Notes: generated from the letters alone by a model not told the origin. A stretch of 64,000 nucleotides of DNA from Salinicoccus sp. RF5 (GCF_020786625.1 NZ_JAJGRC010000001.1:186001-250000); one strand, 5' to 3'; positions 18,967 to 29,756 are shown, counted from the stretch's first letter. A program made the numbers and translations.

Positions 18967-18981
18967 TTATAATTGATATAA
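18967..18981. promoter_or_regulatory. PerR-like box upstream of hemA
   Basis: TTATAATTGATATAA agrees at 12 of 14 defined positions with the Bacillus Per box TTATAATNATTATAA. It lies inside a longer perfect dyad, CTTATTTATA (18962-18971) and TATAAATAAG (18977-18986). The hemAXCDBL operon of B. subtilis is a known PerR target, which makes this reading plausible; a Fur or Zur role is not excluded. Confidence 0.6.
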
Positions 18982-18995
18982 ATAAGATTGTGTCG

Positions 18996-19024
18996 TGGAT
19001 TATAAGCCTGCAATCTGTTAAAAT
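18996..19024 (+). promoter_or_regulatory. Candidate extended -10 promoter of the hem operon
   Basis: TGTTAAAAT (TG at 19016-19017, TAAAAT 19019-19024) with a poor -35 TGGATT (18996-19001) at 17 bp. This would put the PerR-like box near position -57; another start site is possible. Confidence 0.4.
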
Positions 19025-19082
19025 AATAATTATTGAAAGTGTCCAAAGACGAGGCACAATAGGATAGTGGGGGGCAATTCGG

Positions 19083-20429
19083 ATGCATGTCATCGCATTG
19101 AGTCTGAATTACAGGAAAGCGAGTGTCGAAGAAAGAGAAAAGGTGGCGTTCAAGGATGAGGAAGTCATCCCGGCGCTGCATAGGCTGAGGGAGCAGAAAA
19201 GTGTGCTTGAAGCCGTACTTCTGTCCACATGCAACAGGACGGAAGTCTACGTCGTCAGCGACCAGGTGCATACAGGGAAGTATTATTCCCAGACGTTCCT
19301 TGCCGACTGGTTCGATCTGGACTTGGCATCGGTCAAGAGGATTACGGATGTCAAAGTCGGAGATGAAGCAATCGAGCATCTGTACCGTGTCGCCTCCGGG
19401 CTGGAATCGATGGTTCTCGGAGAGACCCAGATTCTTGGACAGATCAGGGATGCATTCTTTACTGCCCAAAATGAGCATACGACAGGCACAATGTTCAACA
19501 AGCTTTTCAAAGAAGCGATTACGGTGGCAAAGCGCGGACATAGTGAAACGGATATCTCCAAGAATGCGATATCCATTTCATACGCCGCAGTGGAGCTTGC
19601 CAAGAAGATATTCTCCCGTGTGGACGACAGCAAAGTTCTGATCATCGGGGCGGGGGAAATGGCTGAACAGTCCCTGTTGAACCTGACTTCGAACGGCATC
19701 AGGAATGTCACGGTCGTCAACCGGTCTGAAGAGAAGGCTGAACATTTGGCAGGCCGGTTCAATGGTAAAAGTGCCTCCATCGACAGTCTGGAGCAGGAAC
19801 TTGCAGGTGCCGACATCGTAATTTCGAGCACTGCTGCACGGAACTACGTCATTACCGAGGAGCTCGTCTCGGAAGCGATGTCGGCCCGTAAAGGAAAGCC
19901 GCTCATCATGATGGACATCGCGCTGCCGCGTGACATCGACCCGACCGTGGGTGGAATGGACAATGTCTACATGTACAACGTGGACGACCTCCAGGGACTG
20001 GTTGACGCCAACCTGTCCACACGTCAGGAGGAAGCCGCAAAAATCGAAGGCATGATCGCCGAAAGCATGGACAAGTTCACTGAGTGGGTAAACATGCTTG
20101 GTGTAGTGCCGGTCATCCAGGCGCTCCGTTCAAAGGCACTCTCCATCCATGAAGAGACATTCCAGAGTGTGGAGCGGAAAATGCCGGATATGACCGACCG
20201 TGAGCGTACAGTGATATCCAAGCATATGAAGAGCATCATCAACCAGATGCTCAAGGACCCGATCATCTACACCAAGGAGATTTCAGGTGATCGGAAAGCA
20301 AGTGCTAAACTTGAAGAAATAGAGCAGCTCTTCGGCATCGAAGAAGAAGTGGATGCCATCCGCCAGCAGGAAAAAGAGAAACAGCATCAGAAAAGATTGG
20401 CAAGGAAGCAGGAGCTGGCTCTGGATTAA
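19083..20429 (+). CDS. hemA: Glutamyl-tRNA reductase
   Basis: First committed enzyme of C5-pathway tetrapyrrole synthesis: reduces glutamyl-tRNA to glutamate-1-semialdehyde with NADPH. 448 aa. The catalytic Cys is in LLSTCNRTEVYVV (about residue 50); the tRNA/Glu site GLESMVLGETQILGQIRDA is conserved; the Rossmann segment is VLIIGAGEMAEQSLLNL; the C terminus is the helical dimerisation domain. Start ATG 19083 follows GTGGGGGGCAATTCGG. It opens the hemAXCDBL cluster, preceded by a PerR-like dyad. Confidence 0.97.
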   Translation: MHVIALSLNYRKASVEEREKVAFKDEEVIPALHRLREQKSVLEAVLLSTCNRTEVYVVSDQVHTGKYYSQTFLADWFDLDLASVKRITDVKVGDEAIEHLYRVASGLESMVLGETQILGQIRDAFFTAQNEHTTGTMFNKLFKEAITVAKRGHSETDISKNAISISYAAVELAKKIFSRVDDSKVLIIGAGEMAEQSLLNLTSNGIRNVTVVNRSEEKAEHLAGRFNGKSASIDSLEQELAGADIVISSTAARNYVITEELVSEAMSARKGKPLIMMDIALPRDIDPTVGGMDNVYMYNVDDLQGLVDANLSTRQEEAAKIEGMIAESMDKFTEWVNMLGVVPVIQALRSKALSIHEETFQSVERKMPDMTDRERTVISKHMKSIINQMLKDPIIYTKEISGDRKASAKLEEIEQLFGIEEEVDAIRQQEKEKQHQKRLARKQELALD

Positions 20430-20441
20430 GGTGGAAACCAT

Positions 20442-21266
20442 ATGGATATGATGTTCCGCAGTCATGAATTTATATTGTTATTATACTTTTTGAGCCTTTC
20501 TGTGCTAAGCTACGATCTGTTTTTCAGGAATCGGCTGGCCAGGAAGGTTTCCTTTTATCTTGTCGTAATTGCCGCCGTGCTGCAGGTCGCCACATTCATA
20601 TATATCGGGGTGGCCCTCGGCCGCATTCCCATCCAGACGACGTTTGAAGGGATATATGTATTTTCCGCCCTTGTTGTGATCATAGGGCTGGTGCACTACA
20701 GCCGGAGCGACTCGGAAATCGCCTTTTCGCTCTATGTATTCTGTGCCTTTATACTGTTTTCCATATATACATTTGCACCTGTCGCCTACAACAGGGTGAC
20801 CGAGGTTTCAGCCATCATGAATGAACTGCTCGTCATCCACATCGTATTGGCGCTGTTTGCCTACGTGTTGTACTTCATTTCGGTGATACATGCCGTGATA
20901 TATATCATCCAATATGATAATCTGAAAAAGAAGCGTTTCAATCGTCTTTTCTTTTCACTATTCAGTGTAGAGAAAGCGAAGAAGACGATGATACGTACGC
21001 TCGTGCTCGGAGTGCTGTTCATGCTGATCAGTATATCCCTCGGAACGCAGTGGGGCGTATATATATTTGGAACGGAAATATTCCGTGACTTCAAGGTGCT
21101 TGGTACCCTGTTCGTGCTCATACTGTACACAGCGCTTTTCTTCCATCTGAAGGTAAGGAAGAACACATACCAGTTTGCCTGGTTCAACATACTGATCTTC
21201 ATCATATGCATGTTGAACTATCTATTCATTACACAACTTTCCAGTTTTCACTTCTGGAGCTATTAA
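20442..21266 (+). CDS. hemX: HemX-like cytochrome c assembly (CcsA-type) membrane protein
   Basis: 274 aa with about eight hydrophobic segments. In B. subtilis HemX affects the amount of HemA; the family is related to CcsA/CcmF haem-handling proteins. The tryptophan-rich WWD motif of true CcsA is not seen; the protein has instead LGTQWGVYIFG in a comparable position. It lies 12 bp after hemA and 12 bp before hemC, within the operon. AAGGTGG precedes ATG 20442; an in-frame ATG at 20448 is also possible. Confidence 0.88.
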   Translation: MDMMFRSHEFILLLYFLSLSVLSYDLFFRNRLARKVSFYLVVIAAVLQVATFIYIGVALGRIPIQTTFEGIYVFSALVVIIGLVHYSRSDSEIAFSLYVFCAFILFSIYTFAPVAYNRVTEVSAIMNELLVIHIVLALFAYVLYFISVIHAVIYIIQYDNLKKKRFNRLFFSLFSVEKAKKTMIRTLVLGVLFMLISISLGTQWGVYIFGTEIFRDFKVLGTLFVLILYTALFFHLKVRKNTYQFAWFNILIFIICMLNYLFITQLSSFHFWSY

Positions 21267-21278
21267 AGGAGACGCAAA

Positions 21279-22202
21279 ATGAGAAAATTTATCGTTGGTT
21301 CAAGACGCAGCGGCCTGGCGATGACCCAGTCCAGACAGTTCATCGACAGCCTCAAGTCGCATTATCCGGATATGGATATAGAAATTAAGGAAATAGTGAC
21401 CAAAGGGGACAGGATCGTGGATGTCCAGCTGTCGAAAGTCGGCGGCAAAGGCCTTTTCGTCAAGGAGATAGAGCAGGCCCTCGCCGACAAGGAGATCGAC
21501 ATGGCGATCCACAGCCTGAAGGATGTGCCGAGTTCCATGCCGGAAGGCTTCACCATTGCGTGTGTGCCTGAACGGGAGGATATGCGGGATGCCTTCCTGT
21601 CCAACAACAAAGTCCACTTCAAGGATCTGCCTGCAGGCAGTGTTGTGGGTACAAGCAGCCTGAGGCGCGGCGCCCAGCTGCTTGCGATGCGTGATGATAT
21701 CGAAGTGAAGTGGGTGCGCGGCAACATCGATACACGCATCAAGAAGATGGAATCCGGTGAATATGATGCAATCGTGCTTGCAGCTGCAGGCCTTAAACGT
21801 ATGGGCTGGTCCGACAATATCGTCACGGAATACTTCGATCCGGAATCATTCATTCCGGCCATTGCCCAGGGCGCCCTCGGCATCGAGTGCCGTTCCGACG
21901 ATAAGGAACTGATCGAAATGCTGCAGAAGGTGCATTCGGATGTGGATGCGGCATGCACGTCTGCTGAACGCGCCTTCCTGAAGCGCATGGACGGCAGCTG
22001 CCAGGTACCGATCGGCGGCTATGCAGCCTATGAGGATGGGGAGCTCTACCTTACCGGCCTGATCATGCCGGAGGATGGCAGTGAGCAGTATATCGTCAAG
22101 AAATCCCATCAGGATCCGGATACGCTCGGCAACCTCGTCGCTGATGAGATGGAGCGCATCGGTGCAAAGGATATCATCGACCGCATCAATGAATCGCTCT
22201 AG
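21279..22202 (+). CDS. hemC: Porphobilinogen deaminase (hydroxymethylbilane synthase)
   Basis: 307 aa; polymerises four porphobilinogens into hydroxymethylbilane. Motifs: [17 protein letters not shown], the catalytic Asp in IHSLKDVPS, substrate-binding arginines in [13 protein letters not shown] and [12 protein letters not shown], and the dipyrromethane cofactor Cys in [20 protein letters not shown] precedes ATG 21279. hemD begins inside its last codons. Confidence 0.97.
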   Translation: MRKFIVGSRRSGLAMTQSRQFIDSLKSHYPDMDIEIKEIVTKGDRIVDVQLSKVGGKGLFVKEIEQALADKEIDMAIHSLKDVPSSMPEGFTIACVPEREDMRDAFLSNNKVHFKDLPAGSVVGTSSLRRGAQLLAMRDDIEVKWVRGNIDTRIKKMESGEYDAIVLAAAGLKRMGWSDNIVTEYFDPESFIPAIAQGALGIECRSDDKELIEMLQKVHSDVDAACTSAERAFLKRMDGSCQVPIGGYAAYEDGELYLTGLIMPEDGSEQYIVKKSHQDPDTLGNLVADEMERIGAKDIIDRINESL

Positions 22203-22890
22203 ACCTTTCCTCATCATGACGCAGAGCAGGGAGCAGGAATGCCGGTCGGACAGGTTTGCGCTCCATCATGTACCGTTGATTACAACCGAACGGCTATCTT
22301 TTGATGCATCATTGCTGGAAGATGGATATGACTGGCTTGTGCTTACAAGCCGCAATGCGGTGGAGCACTTCCTGCCGTATATGGACTCCGTCAAATTCGA
22401 CAGGCTGGCGAGCATCGGCAGAAAGACGAGCGAGAGCCTCGAGTCCCATGGTTTTACAGTGGACTTCGAGCCGCCGGATTATTCACAGGAAGGTTTCATG
22501 GCGCATTTTACAGCCCAACCGGGTGACCGTGTGCTCTATCCCGTCAGTGAGCGCGCACGCCCGCTCCTTTATGAGCATCTGGGCAGACAGGGATGTACGG
22601 TGACACGCATCGCCCTCTATCGGCCCACAGACAACGGTGCTTCAAGGAAAGTGCTGCAGGAGCTGCTTATGGAGAAACCGTATGGCATCACATTCTCGAG
22701 CCCGTCGGGGGTCCGGACCTTCATGAAATGGTTTGCTCCCGGCATGCTCAAAGGCATGACTGTCGCTGCAATCGGACATGTGACGGCGGAAGCTTTGGAG
22801 GAGTACGGCGTATCCTCCATCCAGCCCGCGAAGGAAACGGTGGAGGATATGATCCTGATGCTTGAAGAAAGAATAGATAGGGGAGTATAA
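22189..22890 (+). CDS. hemD: Uroporphyrinogen-III synthase
   Basis: 233 aa; closes hydroxymethylbilane with D-ring inversion. The family is poorly conserved, but [57 protein letters not shown] and [15 protein letters not shown] are the expected segments. ATG 22189 overlaps hemC by 14 bp; longer frames upstream lie inside hemC. No strong ribosome-binding site is visible, so translational coupling to hemC is likely. Confidence 0.92.
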   Translation: MNRSRPFLIMTQSREQECRSDRFALHHVPLITTERLSFDASLLEDGYDWLVLTSRNAVEHFLPYMDSVKFDRLASIGRKTSESLESHGFTVDFEPPDYSQEGFMAHFTAQPGDRVLYPVSERARPLLYEHLGRQGCTVTRIALYRPTDNGASRKVLQELLMEKPYGITFSSPSGVRTFMKWFAPGMLKGMTVAAIGHVTAEALEEYGVSSIQPAKETVEDMILMLEERIDRGV

Positions 22891-22891
22891 A

Positions 22892-23872
22892 ATGAATTTC
22901 GATAGACATAGACGTCTGAGAAGGACAGAATTTATGAGGGATATGGTCAGGGAGACGAAAGTTGCAAAGGAAGACCTGATCTACCCGATCTTCGTAGTGG
23001 AAGCAGATGATGTGAAGGAGGAAGTGCCATCGATGAAGGGGGTCTTCCAGATTTCACTGAACCGCCTCCACGAAGAACTCGAGGAAGTGAAGGCAGCCGG
23101 CATCAAATCGGTCATCTTCTTCGGCATACCGGACGAAAAGGATCCCGAAGGCCACGGTGCCTACCATGACCATGGTGTGGTCCAGGAAGCGTGCAGGATC
23201 TCCAAGGGATTGTATCCTGAAATACTGGTCATCCTGGATACATGCCTGTGTGAATATACAGACCACGGCCACTGCGGCCTCATCGATCCGGACACGAAGG
23301 ATGTCGACAACGACAGTACACTGCCGCTCCTGGTCAGGACGGCCGTCTCGCAGGCAAAAGCCGGCGCCGATATCATCGCACCGAGCAATATGATGGACGG
23401 TTTCGTCACGGAAATAAGGAAGGGGCTCGATGACAACGGCTACAGCCATATACCGATCATGAGCTACGGAATCAAATATGCCTCCAAATTCTATGGGCCA
23501 TTCCGCGATGCGGCGGATTCCACACCATCCTTCGGCGACCGCAGGACCTATCAGATGGACCCTGCAAACCGTCTGGAGGCACAGCGCGAACTGGAAAGCG
23601 ACCTCGAAGAGGGATGCGACATGATGATCGTCAAACCGGCGCTATCCTATCTTGACATCATCAGGGATGTCAGGAACAATACCAATGTACCGGTAGTCGC
23701 CTATAATGTCAGTGGAGAATATGCAATGACACGCACCGCAGTCGATATGGGACTCCTCGAGGAGTCAGTCATCATGGAGCAGATGGTTTCCATGAAGCGC
23801 GCAGGTGCGGATATGATCATCACATACTTTGCCAAAGACATATGCCGAATGCTTGATGAAGGGATGAAATGA
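22892..23872 (+). CDS. hemB: Delta-aminolevulinic acid dehydratase (porphobilinogen synthase)
   Basis: 326 aa; condenses two 5-aminolevulinates. The zinc-type active site is present as [17 protein letters not shown] (three cysteines), Schiff-base lysines lie in [15 protein letters not shown] and [17 protein letters not shown] lies eight bases before ATG 22892 and the gene follows hemD by one base. Confidence 0.97.
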   Translation: MNFDRHRRLRRTEFMRDMVRETKVAKEDLIYPIFVVEADDVKEEVPSMKGVFQISLNRLHEELEEVKAAGIKSVIFFGIPDEKDPEGHGAYHDHGVVQEACRISKGLYPEILVILDTCLCEYTDHGHCGLIDPDTKDVDNDSTLPLLVRTAVSQAKAGADIIAPSNMMDGFVTEIRKGLDDNGYSHIPIMSYGIKYASKFYGPFRDAADSTPSFGDRRTYQMDPANRLEAQRELESDLEEGCDMMIVKPALSYLDIIRDVRNNTNVPVVAYNVSGEYAMTRTAVDMGLLEESVIMEQMVSMKRAGADMIITYFAKDICRMLDEGMK

Positions 23873-23873
23873 A

Positions 23874-25160
23874 ATGTACGAAAAATCGAAAGCACTCTAT
23901 GAAAAAGCAAAAGACCTCATGCCCGGCGGGGTGAACAGTCCTGTCAGGGCTTTCAACTCCGTTGGTATGGACCCGGTCTTCATCGATCACGGGAAAGATG
24001 CGCGGACCTATGATGTGGACGGCAATGAATACATCGATTACGTGCTCAGTTTCGGCCCACTGATCCTTGGACACAGTGACAGGACCGTCGTCGATGCCCT
24101 TACTGCCGCTGCACAGAAAGGCACGAGCTTCGGTGCGCCGACCGCACTTGAAAATGAACTGGCGGAACTCGTCATCGACCGCGTACCTTCAGTCGAGATG
24201 CTCCGCATGGTCTCTTCCGGTACGGAAGCGACGCTTGCTGCACTGAGGCTGGCGAGAGGTTTTACGGGAAAGAATAAAATACTGAAATTCGAAGGCTGCT
24301 ACCACGGCCACAGTGATTCCCTACTGATCAAAGCGGGCAGCGGCGTTGCGACGCTTGGATTGCCGGATTCCCCGGGTGTGCCGGAAGGGACGGCGGCGAA
24401 TACCATCACCGTACCGTACAACGATGAAGAAAGCCTTTCCGAGGCATTCGACAAGTTTGGTGACGACATTGCTGCAGTCATCATGGAGCCGGTCGCCGGC
24501 AACATGGGCGTCGTGCCTCCAAAAGAAGGGTTCCTGAAGTTCGTCCGTGAGATTACGGAGCAGAATGATGCACTGCTCATATTCGATGAGGTCATGACCG
24601 GTTTCCGTGTCGACTACAACAGTGCCCAGGGACATTATGGCATAACACCTGACCTGACCTGCCTCGGCAAGGTGATCGGCGGCGGACTGCCTGTAGGGGC
24701 CTATGGCGGCAGGCGCGACATCATGGAGCGCATTGCACCCGTCGGGGACATCTACCAGGCTGGTACACTGTCCGGGAACCCCCTCGCGATGACGGCAGGG
24801 CTCGAGACGCTCAAACAGCTGACGCCGGAAAGCTATGAACATTTCAATAAGCTCGGCGACATGCTTGAAGTCGGCCTGAAGGAGATATTCAGCGAAAAAG
24901 GCTACCCGATCACCGTCAATCGTGCCGGCTCGATGATCGGCTTCTTCCTTACCGAAGGACCAGTCGTGGATTTCGACAGCGCCAACACGAGTGATCTGGA
25001 GCTTTTCAAAAATCTGTACCAGGAACTGCTCAAGGAAGGCGTCTACCTGCCGCCTTCCCAGTTTGAAGGCATGTTCCTCTCTACCAAGCATACAGAGGAA
25101 GATATACGGAAGACGCTGGATGCATTCAGAAATGCACTCGACCGCGCAGCGGACAGATAA
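23874..25160 (+). CDS. hemL: Glutamate-1-semialdehyde 2,1-aminomutase
   Basis: 428 aa PLP enzyme that turns glutamate-1-semialdehyde into 5-aminolevulinate. Typical start [20 protein letters not shown]; gating and cofactor motifs [51 protein letters not shown], and the PLP lysine in [16 protein letters not shown]. One base separates it from hemB. It closes the cluster, giving every enzyme from Glu-tRNA to uroporphyrinogen III except glutamyl-tRNA synthetase. Confidence 0.97.
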   Translation: MYEKSKALYEKAKDLMPGGVNSPVRAFNSVGMDPVFIDHGKDARTYDVDGNEYIDYVLSFGPLILGHSDRTVVDALTAAAQKGTSFGAPTALENELAELVIDRVPSVEMLRMVSSGTEATLAALRLARGFTGKNKILKFEGCYHGHSDSLLIKAGSGVATLGLPDSPGVPEGTAANTITVPYNDEESLSEAFDKFGDDIAAVIMEPVAGNMGVVPPKEGFLKFVREITEQNDALLIFDEVMTGFRVDYNSAQGHYGITPDLTCLGKVIGGGLPVGAYGGRRDIMERIAPVGDIYQAGTLSGNPLAMTAGLETLKQLTPESYEHFNKLGDMLEVGLKEIFSEKGYPITVNRAGSMIGFFLTEGPVVDFDSANTSDLELFKNLYQELLKEGVYLPPSQFEGMFLSTKHTEEDIRKTLDAFRNALDRAADR

Positions 25161-25234
25161 GACGTGAATTTTGATTTTATCTGCACTGAATAAAGTGTAT
25201 AATGGAAGAGAATATACAACGGGAGGTAGTTTGA

Positions 25235-25663
25235 ATGGCCAAGGACAAGGATAAGCACATATCCGACAAGGATATGAACATGAAAGGCAAAAGAGATGAA
25301 GATAAAGTCTACATCGAAGGTCAGAACAGGGAAATGATCGAGCACAAAGAGGACAACAAGAAGAACCCGCTCATGTGGATCATTCCAATCGTCATCGTCC
25401 TGTTGATTCTTCCACTGATCATCAACCAGTTCAGTGGCGGTGGAGATGAAGAGGATGGTTCGACATCGACCACTTCCGGAGAAGAGGAGACACAGGAAGA
25501 GGGGATGACTGAAGAGGAGAGCACGGAAGAAGGCTCCGGTTCAGAAGGATCTGAAGAAGAGGAAAGTACTGAAGAGGACGCATCCGGTGATTCAGAGGAA
25601 GAAACTACAGAAGAGGATTCTGGATCTGGGGATTCAGAGGAAGAGACCTCTGAAGGCAACTAG
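25235..25663 (+). CDS. Single-pass membrane protein with acidic Ser/Glu/Thr-rich tail
   Basis: 142 aa. A lysine- and aspartate-rich N-terminal part (about 45 residues) is followed by one transmembrane helix (PLMWIIPIVIVLLILPLII) and a low-complexity tail built from repeats such as SEEEESTEEDASGDSEEETT. By the positive-inside rule the charged N terminus is cytoplasmic and the acidic tail lies outside. No enzyme domain. GGGAGG stands before ATG 25235 and a TATAAT lies at 25198-25203. It has no recognisable orthologue name; an acidic exposed tail fits a halotolerant host but the function is unknown. Confidence 0.78.
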   Translation: MAKDKDKHISDKDMNMKGKRDEDKVYIEGQNREMIEHKEDNKKNPLMWIIPIVIVLLILPLIINQFSGGGDEEDGSTSTTSGEEETQEEGMTEEESTEEGSGSEGSEEEESTEEDASGDSEEETTEEDSGSGDSEEETSEGN

Positions 25664-25677
25664 AATGAATCCTGATA

Positions 25678-25710
25678 CAACCCCGCAGCAGTGGATACTG
25701 GGCGGGGTTG
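25678..25710. repeat. Inverted repeat CAACCCCGC/GCGGGGTTG
   Basis: Nine-base arms (25678-25686 and 25702-25710) around a 15-base loop, 15 bp behind the acidic-protein gene and before the AbrB gene. There is no T-run after it, so a terminator is uncertain. Confidence 0.45.
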
Positions 25711-25768
25711 CATTATGCGTGGATATTGTTTTGGATTCCGAAATAATCAAGGGGAGGGGGCAGGTCCG

Positions 25769-26842
25769 ATGAAATATATGAACCTGGTCTTCCTGTTCAT
25801 CGCTGCAATCGTCCTGTCTGCCCTGCTCCAGTGGGTGGGCATGGTGCTGCCATGGCTTTTCGGAGCAATGATGGCAACAGTCCTGTTCTACAGGCTGGTG
25901 ACGAAGGCGTTCCATTATCCGAGATGGCTCGGCAACGTCGGCCTCGTCATCATCGGGGCGGAGATCGGATCCGCCTTCACTCTGCAGACACTCAGTGATA
26001 TGGCAGACGACTACATGAACATCATCCTGATTTCACTGTTCATCATCATTCTGAGCCTGATTCTGGCGCGGTTCTTCATGAAGATGACCGGCTGTACAAT
26101 GGAGACGGCGGTCCTTTCCTCGATTCCGGGGGCATTGTCACAGATGATTGTGATGGCAGAGGAGGAGAAGCGTGCAGATCTGCTGCTCGTCACGATGACG
26201 CAGATGTCCCGCATCGTACTCGTCGTCATATTCGTACCGCTGATCGCGAGCCTCACGAAAGGGCAGGGAACTTCTGAACTGAATGAAACTGCTGCACCCC
26301 TCCTCTCAGTCGTGACATGGGATATGCTCTGGATCATTGCAGCGGTTCCCGTCATCATCCTCATACTGATGAAATTGAAGTTCCCCGTCCCATTCATGAT
26401 GGGGCCGATGCTGGCCATACTCGGCTGGAACATGGCCACGGACTATACATTTTCGGTCGACACGGAGTTCATGTATGCAGCACAGCTGTTCTTCGGCATC
26501 CGGATCGGCGTCCAGCTGTCGGCGCTCATCACCCAGCTGAACAGCCGGATGATCGCCGCCATGTTCATACAGAATGTACTGGTGATTGCAGGGACGATGG
26601 GCATCGTGCTGATGTTCCTGCTCGTAACAGACCATAATTTCACCGATCTGTTCCTGAGTGCGGCACCCGGCGGCATCGGACAGATCATCATCGTAGCTGT
26701 TGAAATGGGGGCGAACACGGCGATGATCTCCAGCTATCACATATTCAGGATCTTCTTCATCCTCCTGATCATCGCCCCCCTCATAAACTATCTTCTGAGG
26801 CGGAACAGGCGCCGGCGCCAGCATGCGGATGATGGGGCTTGA
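25769..26842 (+). CDS. AbrB-family transporter (putative ammonia monooxygenase family, PF05145)
   Basis: 357 aa integral membrane protein with about ten hydrophobic segments and the internal duplication of the AbrB/AmoA family: compare VGMVLPWLFGAMMATVLFYR with KFPVPFMMGPMLAILGWN, and SSIPGALSQMIVMAEE with SAAPGGIGQIIIVAVE. The monooxygenase name is historical; a transport role is more likely. The C terminus is arginine-rich (RRNRRRRQ). GGGGAGGGGG before ATG 25769 decides the start; a longer frame from 25691 has no ribosome-binding site. Confidence 0.85.
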   Translation: MKYMNLVFLFIAAIVLSALLQWVGMVLPWLFGAMMATVLFYRLVTKAFHYPRWLGNVGLVIIGAEIGSAFTLQTLSDMADDYMNIILISLFIIILSLILARFFMKMTGCTMETAVLSSIPGALSQMIVMAEEEKRADLLLVTMTQMSRIVLVVIFVPLIASLTKGQGTSELNETAAPLLSVVTWDMLWIIAAVPVIILILMKLKFPVPFMMGPMLAILGWNMATDYTFSVDTEFMYAAQLFFGIRIGVQLSALITQLNSRMIAAMFIQNVLVIAGTMGIVLMFLLVTDHNFTDLFLSAAPGGIGQIIIVAVEMGANTAMISSYHIFRIFFILLIIAPLINYLLRRNRRRRQHADDGA

Positions 26843-26870
26843 CAGCGCCCGGGTGTTGGAATACTATAAA
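26839..26870 (+). promoter_or_regulatory. Probable promoter of the valS T-box transcript
   Basis: Consensus TTGACA (26839-26844), overlapping the preceding stop codon, with TACTAT (26862-26867) at 17 bp or TATAAA (26865-26870) at 20 bp. Confidence 0.55.
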
Positions 26871-26884
26871 ATTAATGCAATAGA

Positions 26885-27107
26885 TGAAGGCAGGAGAGTA
26901 GTGGTGTACGGGTTACAGAGAGCATGTGGATGCTGTGAACATGCCGAAGTATGCCATGAAAGTAGTCTGCATAGATCAGTCCTGAACCAAAGTAGGGCCT
27001 GACGTGGGATGAGCGTTAATCGTCTCGAGTGCAGCATTTCATGCTGAATCTAGGTGGTACCGCGGAGCTTCCGTCCTATAGTCATGGACAGGAAGCTTTT
27101 TATTTTG
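26885..27107 (+). promoter_or_regulatory. T-box leader of valS (valine specifier GUA)
   Basis: tRNA-sensing leader. The conserved T-box is AGGTGGTACCGCGG at 27052-27065. Stem I: TGGTGTAC pairs with GTATGCCA (with two G-U pairs), the distal loop holds the GAGAGC and GGATGCTGTGAA motifs, and the next bulge presents GTA (26962-26964), a valine codon, as specifier. The terminator AGCTTCCGTCC / GGACAGGAAGCT plus T-run (27066-27107) competes with the antiterminator. Uncharged tRNA-Val is expected to allow read-through into valS-folC. Confidence 0.92.
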
Positions 27108-27125
27108 TCTAAAGGAGAGAATGTT

Positions 27126-29753
27126 ATGGAAATGTCCAAGAAGTACGATCCAAAAACGGTTGAAGAAGGTAAATATGAAAAATGGGTGGAAGCCGGATAT
27201 TTCAAGTCCGATGCGTCTTCAGACAAGCCGCCGTACTCCATCGTCATTCCGCCGCCGAATGTGACGGGGAAACTGCACCTCGGCCATGCCTGGGATACGA
27301 CACTGCAGGATATCATCACGCGCATGAAGCGCATGCAAGGCTATGAGGTCCTCTACCTGCCCGGCATGGACCATGCAGGCATCGCCACACAGGCGAAGGT
27401 GGAAGCGCGCCTGCGCGAGCAGGGCGTCACCCGTCATGAGCTCGGCAGGGAAAAATTCCTTGAACGTGCATGGGACTGGAAGGAGGAGTATGCCGATTTC
27501 ATCCGCAGCCAGTGGGAGAAGCTCGGCCTGGGCCTCGATTATGACAAGGAACGCTTTACGATGGATGAAGGCCTGTCGAAAGCGGTGCGGAAGGTCTTCG
27601 TCGACATGTACAACAAGGGGATGATCTACCGCGGTGAATACATCATCAACTGGGACCCGGCAACACAGACTGCCCTGAGTGACATCGAGGTCATCCATAA
27701 GGAAGTTGAAGGGAACTTTTATCATGTGAAGTACCCGCTCCCTGACGGCAATCATCTTGAAATCGCAACGACACGCCCGGAGACGATGCTTGGTGATACG
27801 GCGATCGTCGTCCATCCCGACGATGACCGCTACAAGGAGTACATCGGCAAGACCGTAACGCTGCCGATCATGGAACGGGAACTGCCGATCATCGCAGATC
27901 CGTATGTCGATATGGAATTCGGTACCGGTGTGATGAAGGTGACGCCGGCACACGACCCGAACGACTTTGCGCTTGGCGAACGCCACGAGCTGAAGCGAAT
28001 CAATGTCATGAATGAGGACGGTTCGATGAACGACCTTGCAGGCAGATATGCAGGCATGGACCGTTTCGAATGCCGCAAGGCACTGGTCAAGGATCTCGAG
28101 GCGGAAAGCTACCTGATCAAGGTGGAGCCGCATATCCACTCGGTCGGACATTCCGAGCGCAGCGGAGCTGTCGTCGAGCCCTACCTGTCCACACAATGGT
28201 TCGTCAAGATGGACGACCTTGCCAAAAAGAGCCTGGACAATCAGGATTCCGATAATGCGATCAACTTCGTACCCGAGCGCTTCGATGCGACATTCCGCCG
28301 CTGGATGGAAGATATCCGCGACTGGTGCATTTCCCGCCAGCTCTGGTGGGGACACCAGATTCCGGCCTGGTATCATAAAGACTCCGGAGAGATGCATGTC
28401 GGCATGGAACCGCCGGCGGACGCAGACAACTGGGTCCAGGACGAAGATGTGCTGGATACATGGTTCTCAAGCGCACTATGGCCATTTTCCACGATGGGAT
28501 GGCCTGAAGAGACGGAAGATCTGAAGAAGTTCTTCCCGACCAATGTACTCGTGACCGGGTACGACATCATCTTCTTCTGGGTGGCGCGGATGATCTTCTC
28601 CTCCCTTGAGCATACAGGTGAGAATCCGTTCGATGATGTACTGCTCCATGGTCTGGTGAGGGATGAGCAGAACCGGAAGATGTCCAAATCCCTCGGCAAT
28701 GGTGTCGATCCGATGGATGTCATCGAAAAATACGGAGCAGATGCCCTGCGCTACTTCCTGTCCACAGGAACAACACCGGGACACGATCTCAGATATTCCG
28801 ACGAAAAAGTCGAATCCGTCTGGAACTTCATCAATAAAATTTGGAACGCCTCGCGCTTCAGCCTGATGAACATCGGCGAGGACTTCGGCATGGACGACAT
28901 CAATCTCGAAGGTGAAAAATCATTGGCCGACGAATGGATACTGACGCGGCTGAATGAAACGATCGGCAATGTCACCCAGCTGTCCGAACGCTACGAATTC
29001 GGTGAAGCCGGCCGTCTGCTGTACAACTTCATCTGGGATGATTTCTGTGACTGGTACATCGAAATGGCGAAAGTGCCGATGACTGAAGGTACTGATGCAG
29101 AGAAGGCGATGACACGCTCCGTGCTGCTCCATACACTGGACAATATACTGAAGATGCTCCATCCATTCATGCCATTCGTGACGGAAGAGATCTATCAGAC
29201 GATAGAGCCGGGCAGGACGATCGTCACAAGCGAGTGGGCGAAGGCGCATACACACCTCAGCAATCCGACTTCCGAGGATGCCATGGCACTGCTCGTCGAC
29301 ATCATCAAATCCGTCCGCCAGACGAGAAATGAAGTCAACACGCCGCTGTCGAAGCCGATAGACATATCCATAGAAGTCAAGGACGCAGCACGCCGGGAAC
29401 TCATCGAGAACAACAGGCACTACATCGAAAGGTTCTGCAACCCGTCGTCCCTCGAAATCTCTTCTGAAATCGTGTCAGAAGAGGATGTGAAGACGGATGT
29501 AGTGAATGGCGCGACCATCATACTGCCATTGTCCGGCCTGATAGATATGCAGGAGGAGATTGCACGCCTCGAAGGCGAGCTGAAGCGCCTTGAGGGTGAA
29601 CTGAAACGTGTCGACGGCAAGCTCTCCAACGAAAAGTTCGTTGCGAATGCACCGGCAGATGTCGTGGAAAAGGAAAAAGAGAAACAGATCGGCTACCAGT
29701 CCCAGTTCAATGAAGTCAGGGAAAGGCTGGATAATCTGAAAAGAAAGGGATAG
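27126..29753 (+). CDS. valS: Valyl-tRNA synthetase
   Basis: Class I synthetase, 875 aa. The HIGH motif appears as KLHLGHAWD (preceded by PPPNVTG), KMSKS as [14 protein letters not shown]; the CP1 editing domain (about 200-350) includes [13 protein letters not shown] and [15 protein letters not shown]; the C-terminal coiled coil of bacterial ValRS is [19 protein letters not shown] and following. ATG 27126 follows AAAGGAGAG; a second ATG at 27132 is possible. The gene is controlled by the T-box in front and followed three bases later by folC. Confidence 0.97.
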   Translation: MEMSKKYDPKTVEEGKYEKWVEAGYFKSDASSDKPPYSIVIPPPNVTGKLHLGHAWDTTLQDIITRMKRMQGYEVLYLPGMDHAGIATQAKVEARLREQGVTRHELGREKFLERAWDWKEEYADFIRSQWEKLGLGLDYDKERFTMDEGLSKAVRKVFVDMYNKGMIYRGEYIINWDPATQTALSDIEVIHKEVEGNFYHVKYPLPDGNHLEIATTRPETMLGDTAIVVHPDDDRYKEYIGKTVTLPIMERELPIIADPYVDMEFGTGVMKVTPAHDPNDFALGERHELKRINVMNEDGSMNDLAGRYAGMDRFECRKALVKDLEAESYLIKVEPHIHSVGHSERSGAVVEPYLSTQWFVKMDDLAKKSLDNQDSDNAINFVPERFDATFRRWMEDIRDWCISRQLWWGHQIPAWYHKDSGEMHVGMEPPADADNWVQDEDVLDTWFSSALWPFSTMGWPEETEDLKKFFPTNVLVTGYDIIFFWVARMIFSSLEHTGENPFDDVLLHGLVRDEQNRKMSKSLGNGVDPMDVIEKYGADALRYFLSTGTTPGHDLRYSDEKVESVWNFINKIWNASRFSLMNIGEDFGMDDINLEGEKSLADEWILTRLNETIGNVTQLSERYEFGEAGRLLYNFIWDDFCDWYIEMAKVPMTEGTDAEKAMTRSVLLHTLDNILKMLHPFMPFVTEEIYQTIEPGRTIVTSEWAKAHTHLSNPTSEDAMALLVDIIKSVRQTRNEVNTPLSKPIDISIEVKDAARRELIENNRHYIERFCNPSSLEISSEIVSEEDVKTDVVNGATIILPLSGLIDMQEEIARLEGELKRLEGELKRVDGKLSNEKFVANAPADVVEKEKEKQIGYQSQFNEVRERLDNLKRKG

Positions 29754-29756
29754 GCG

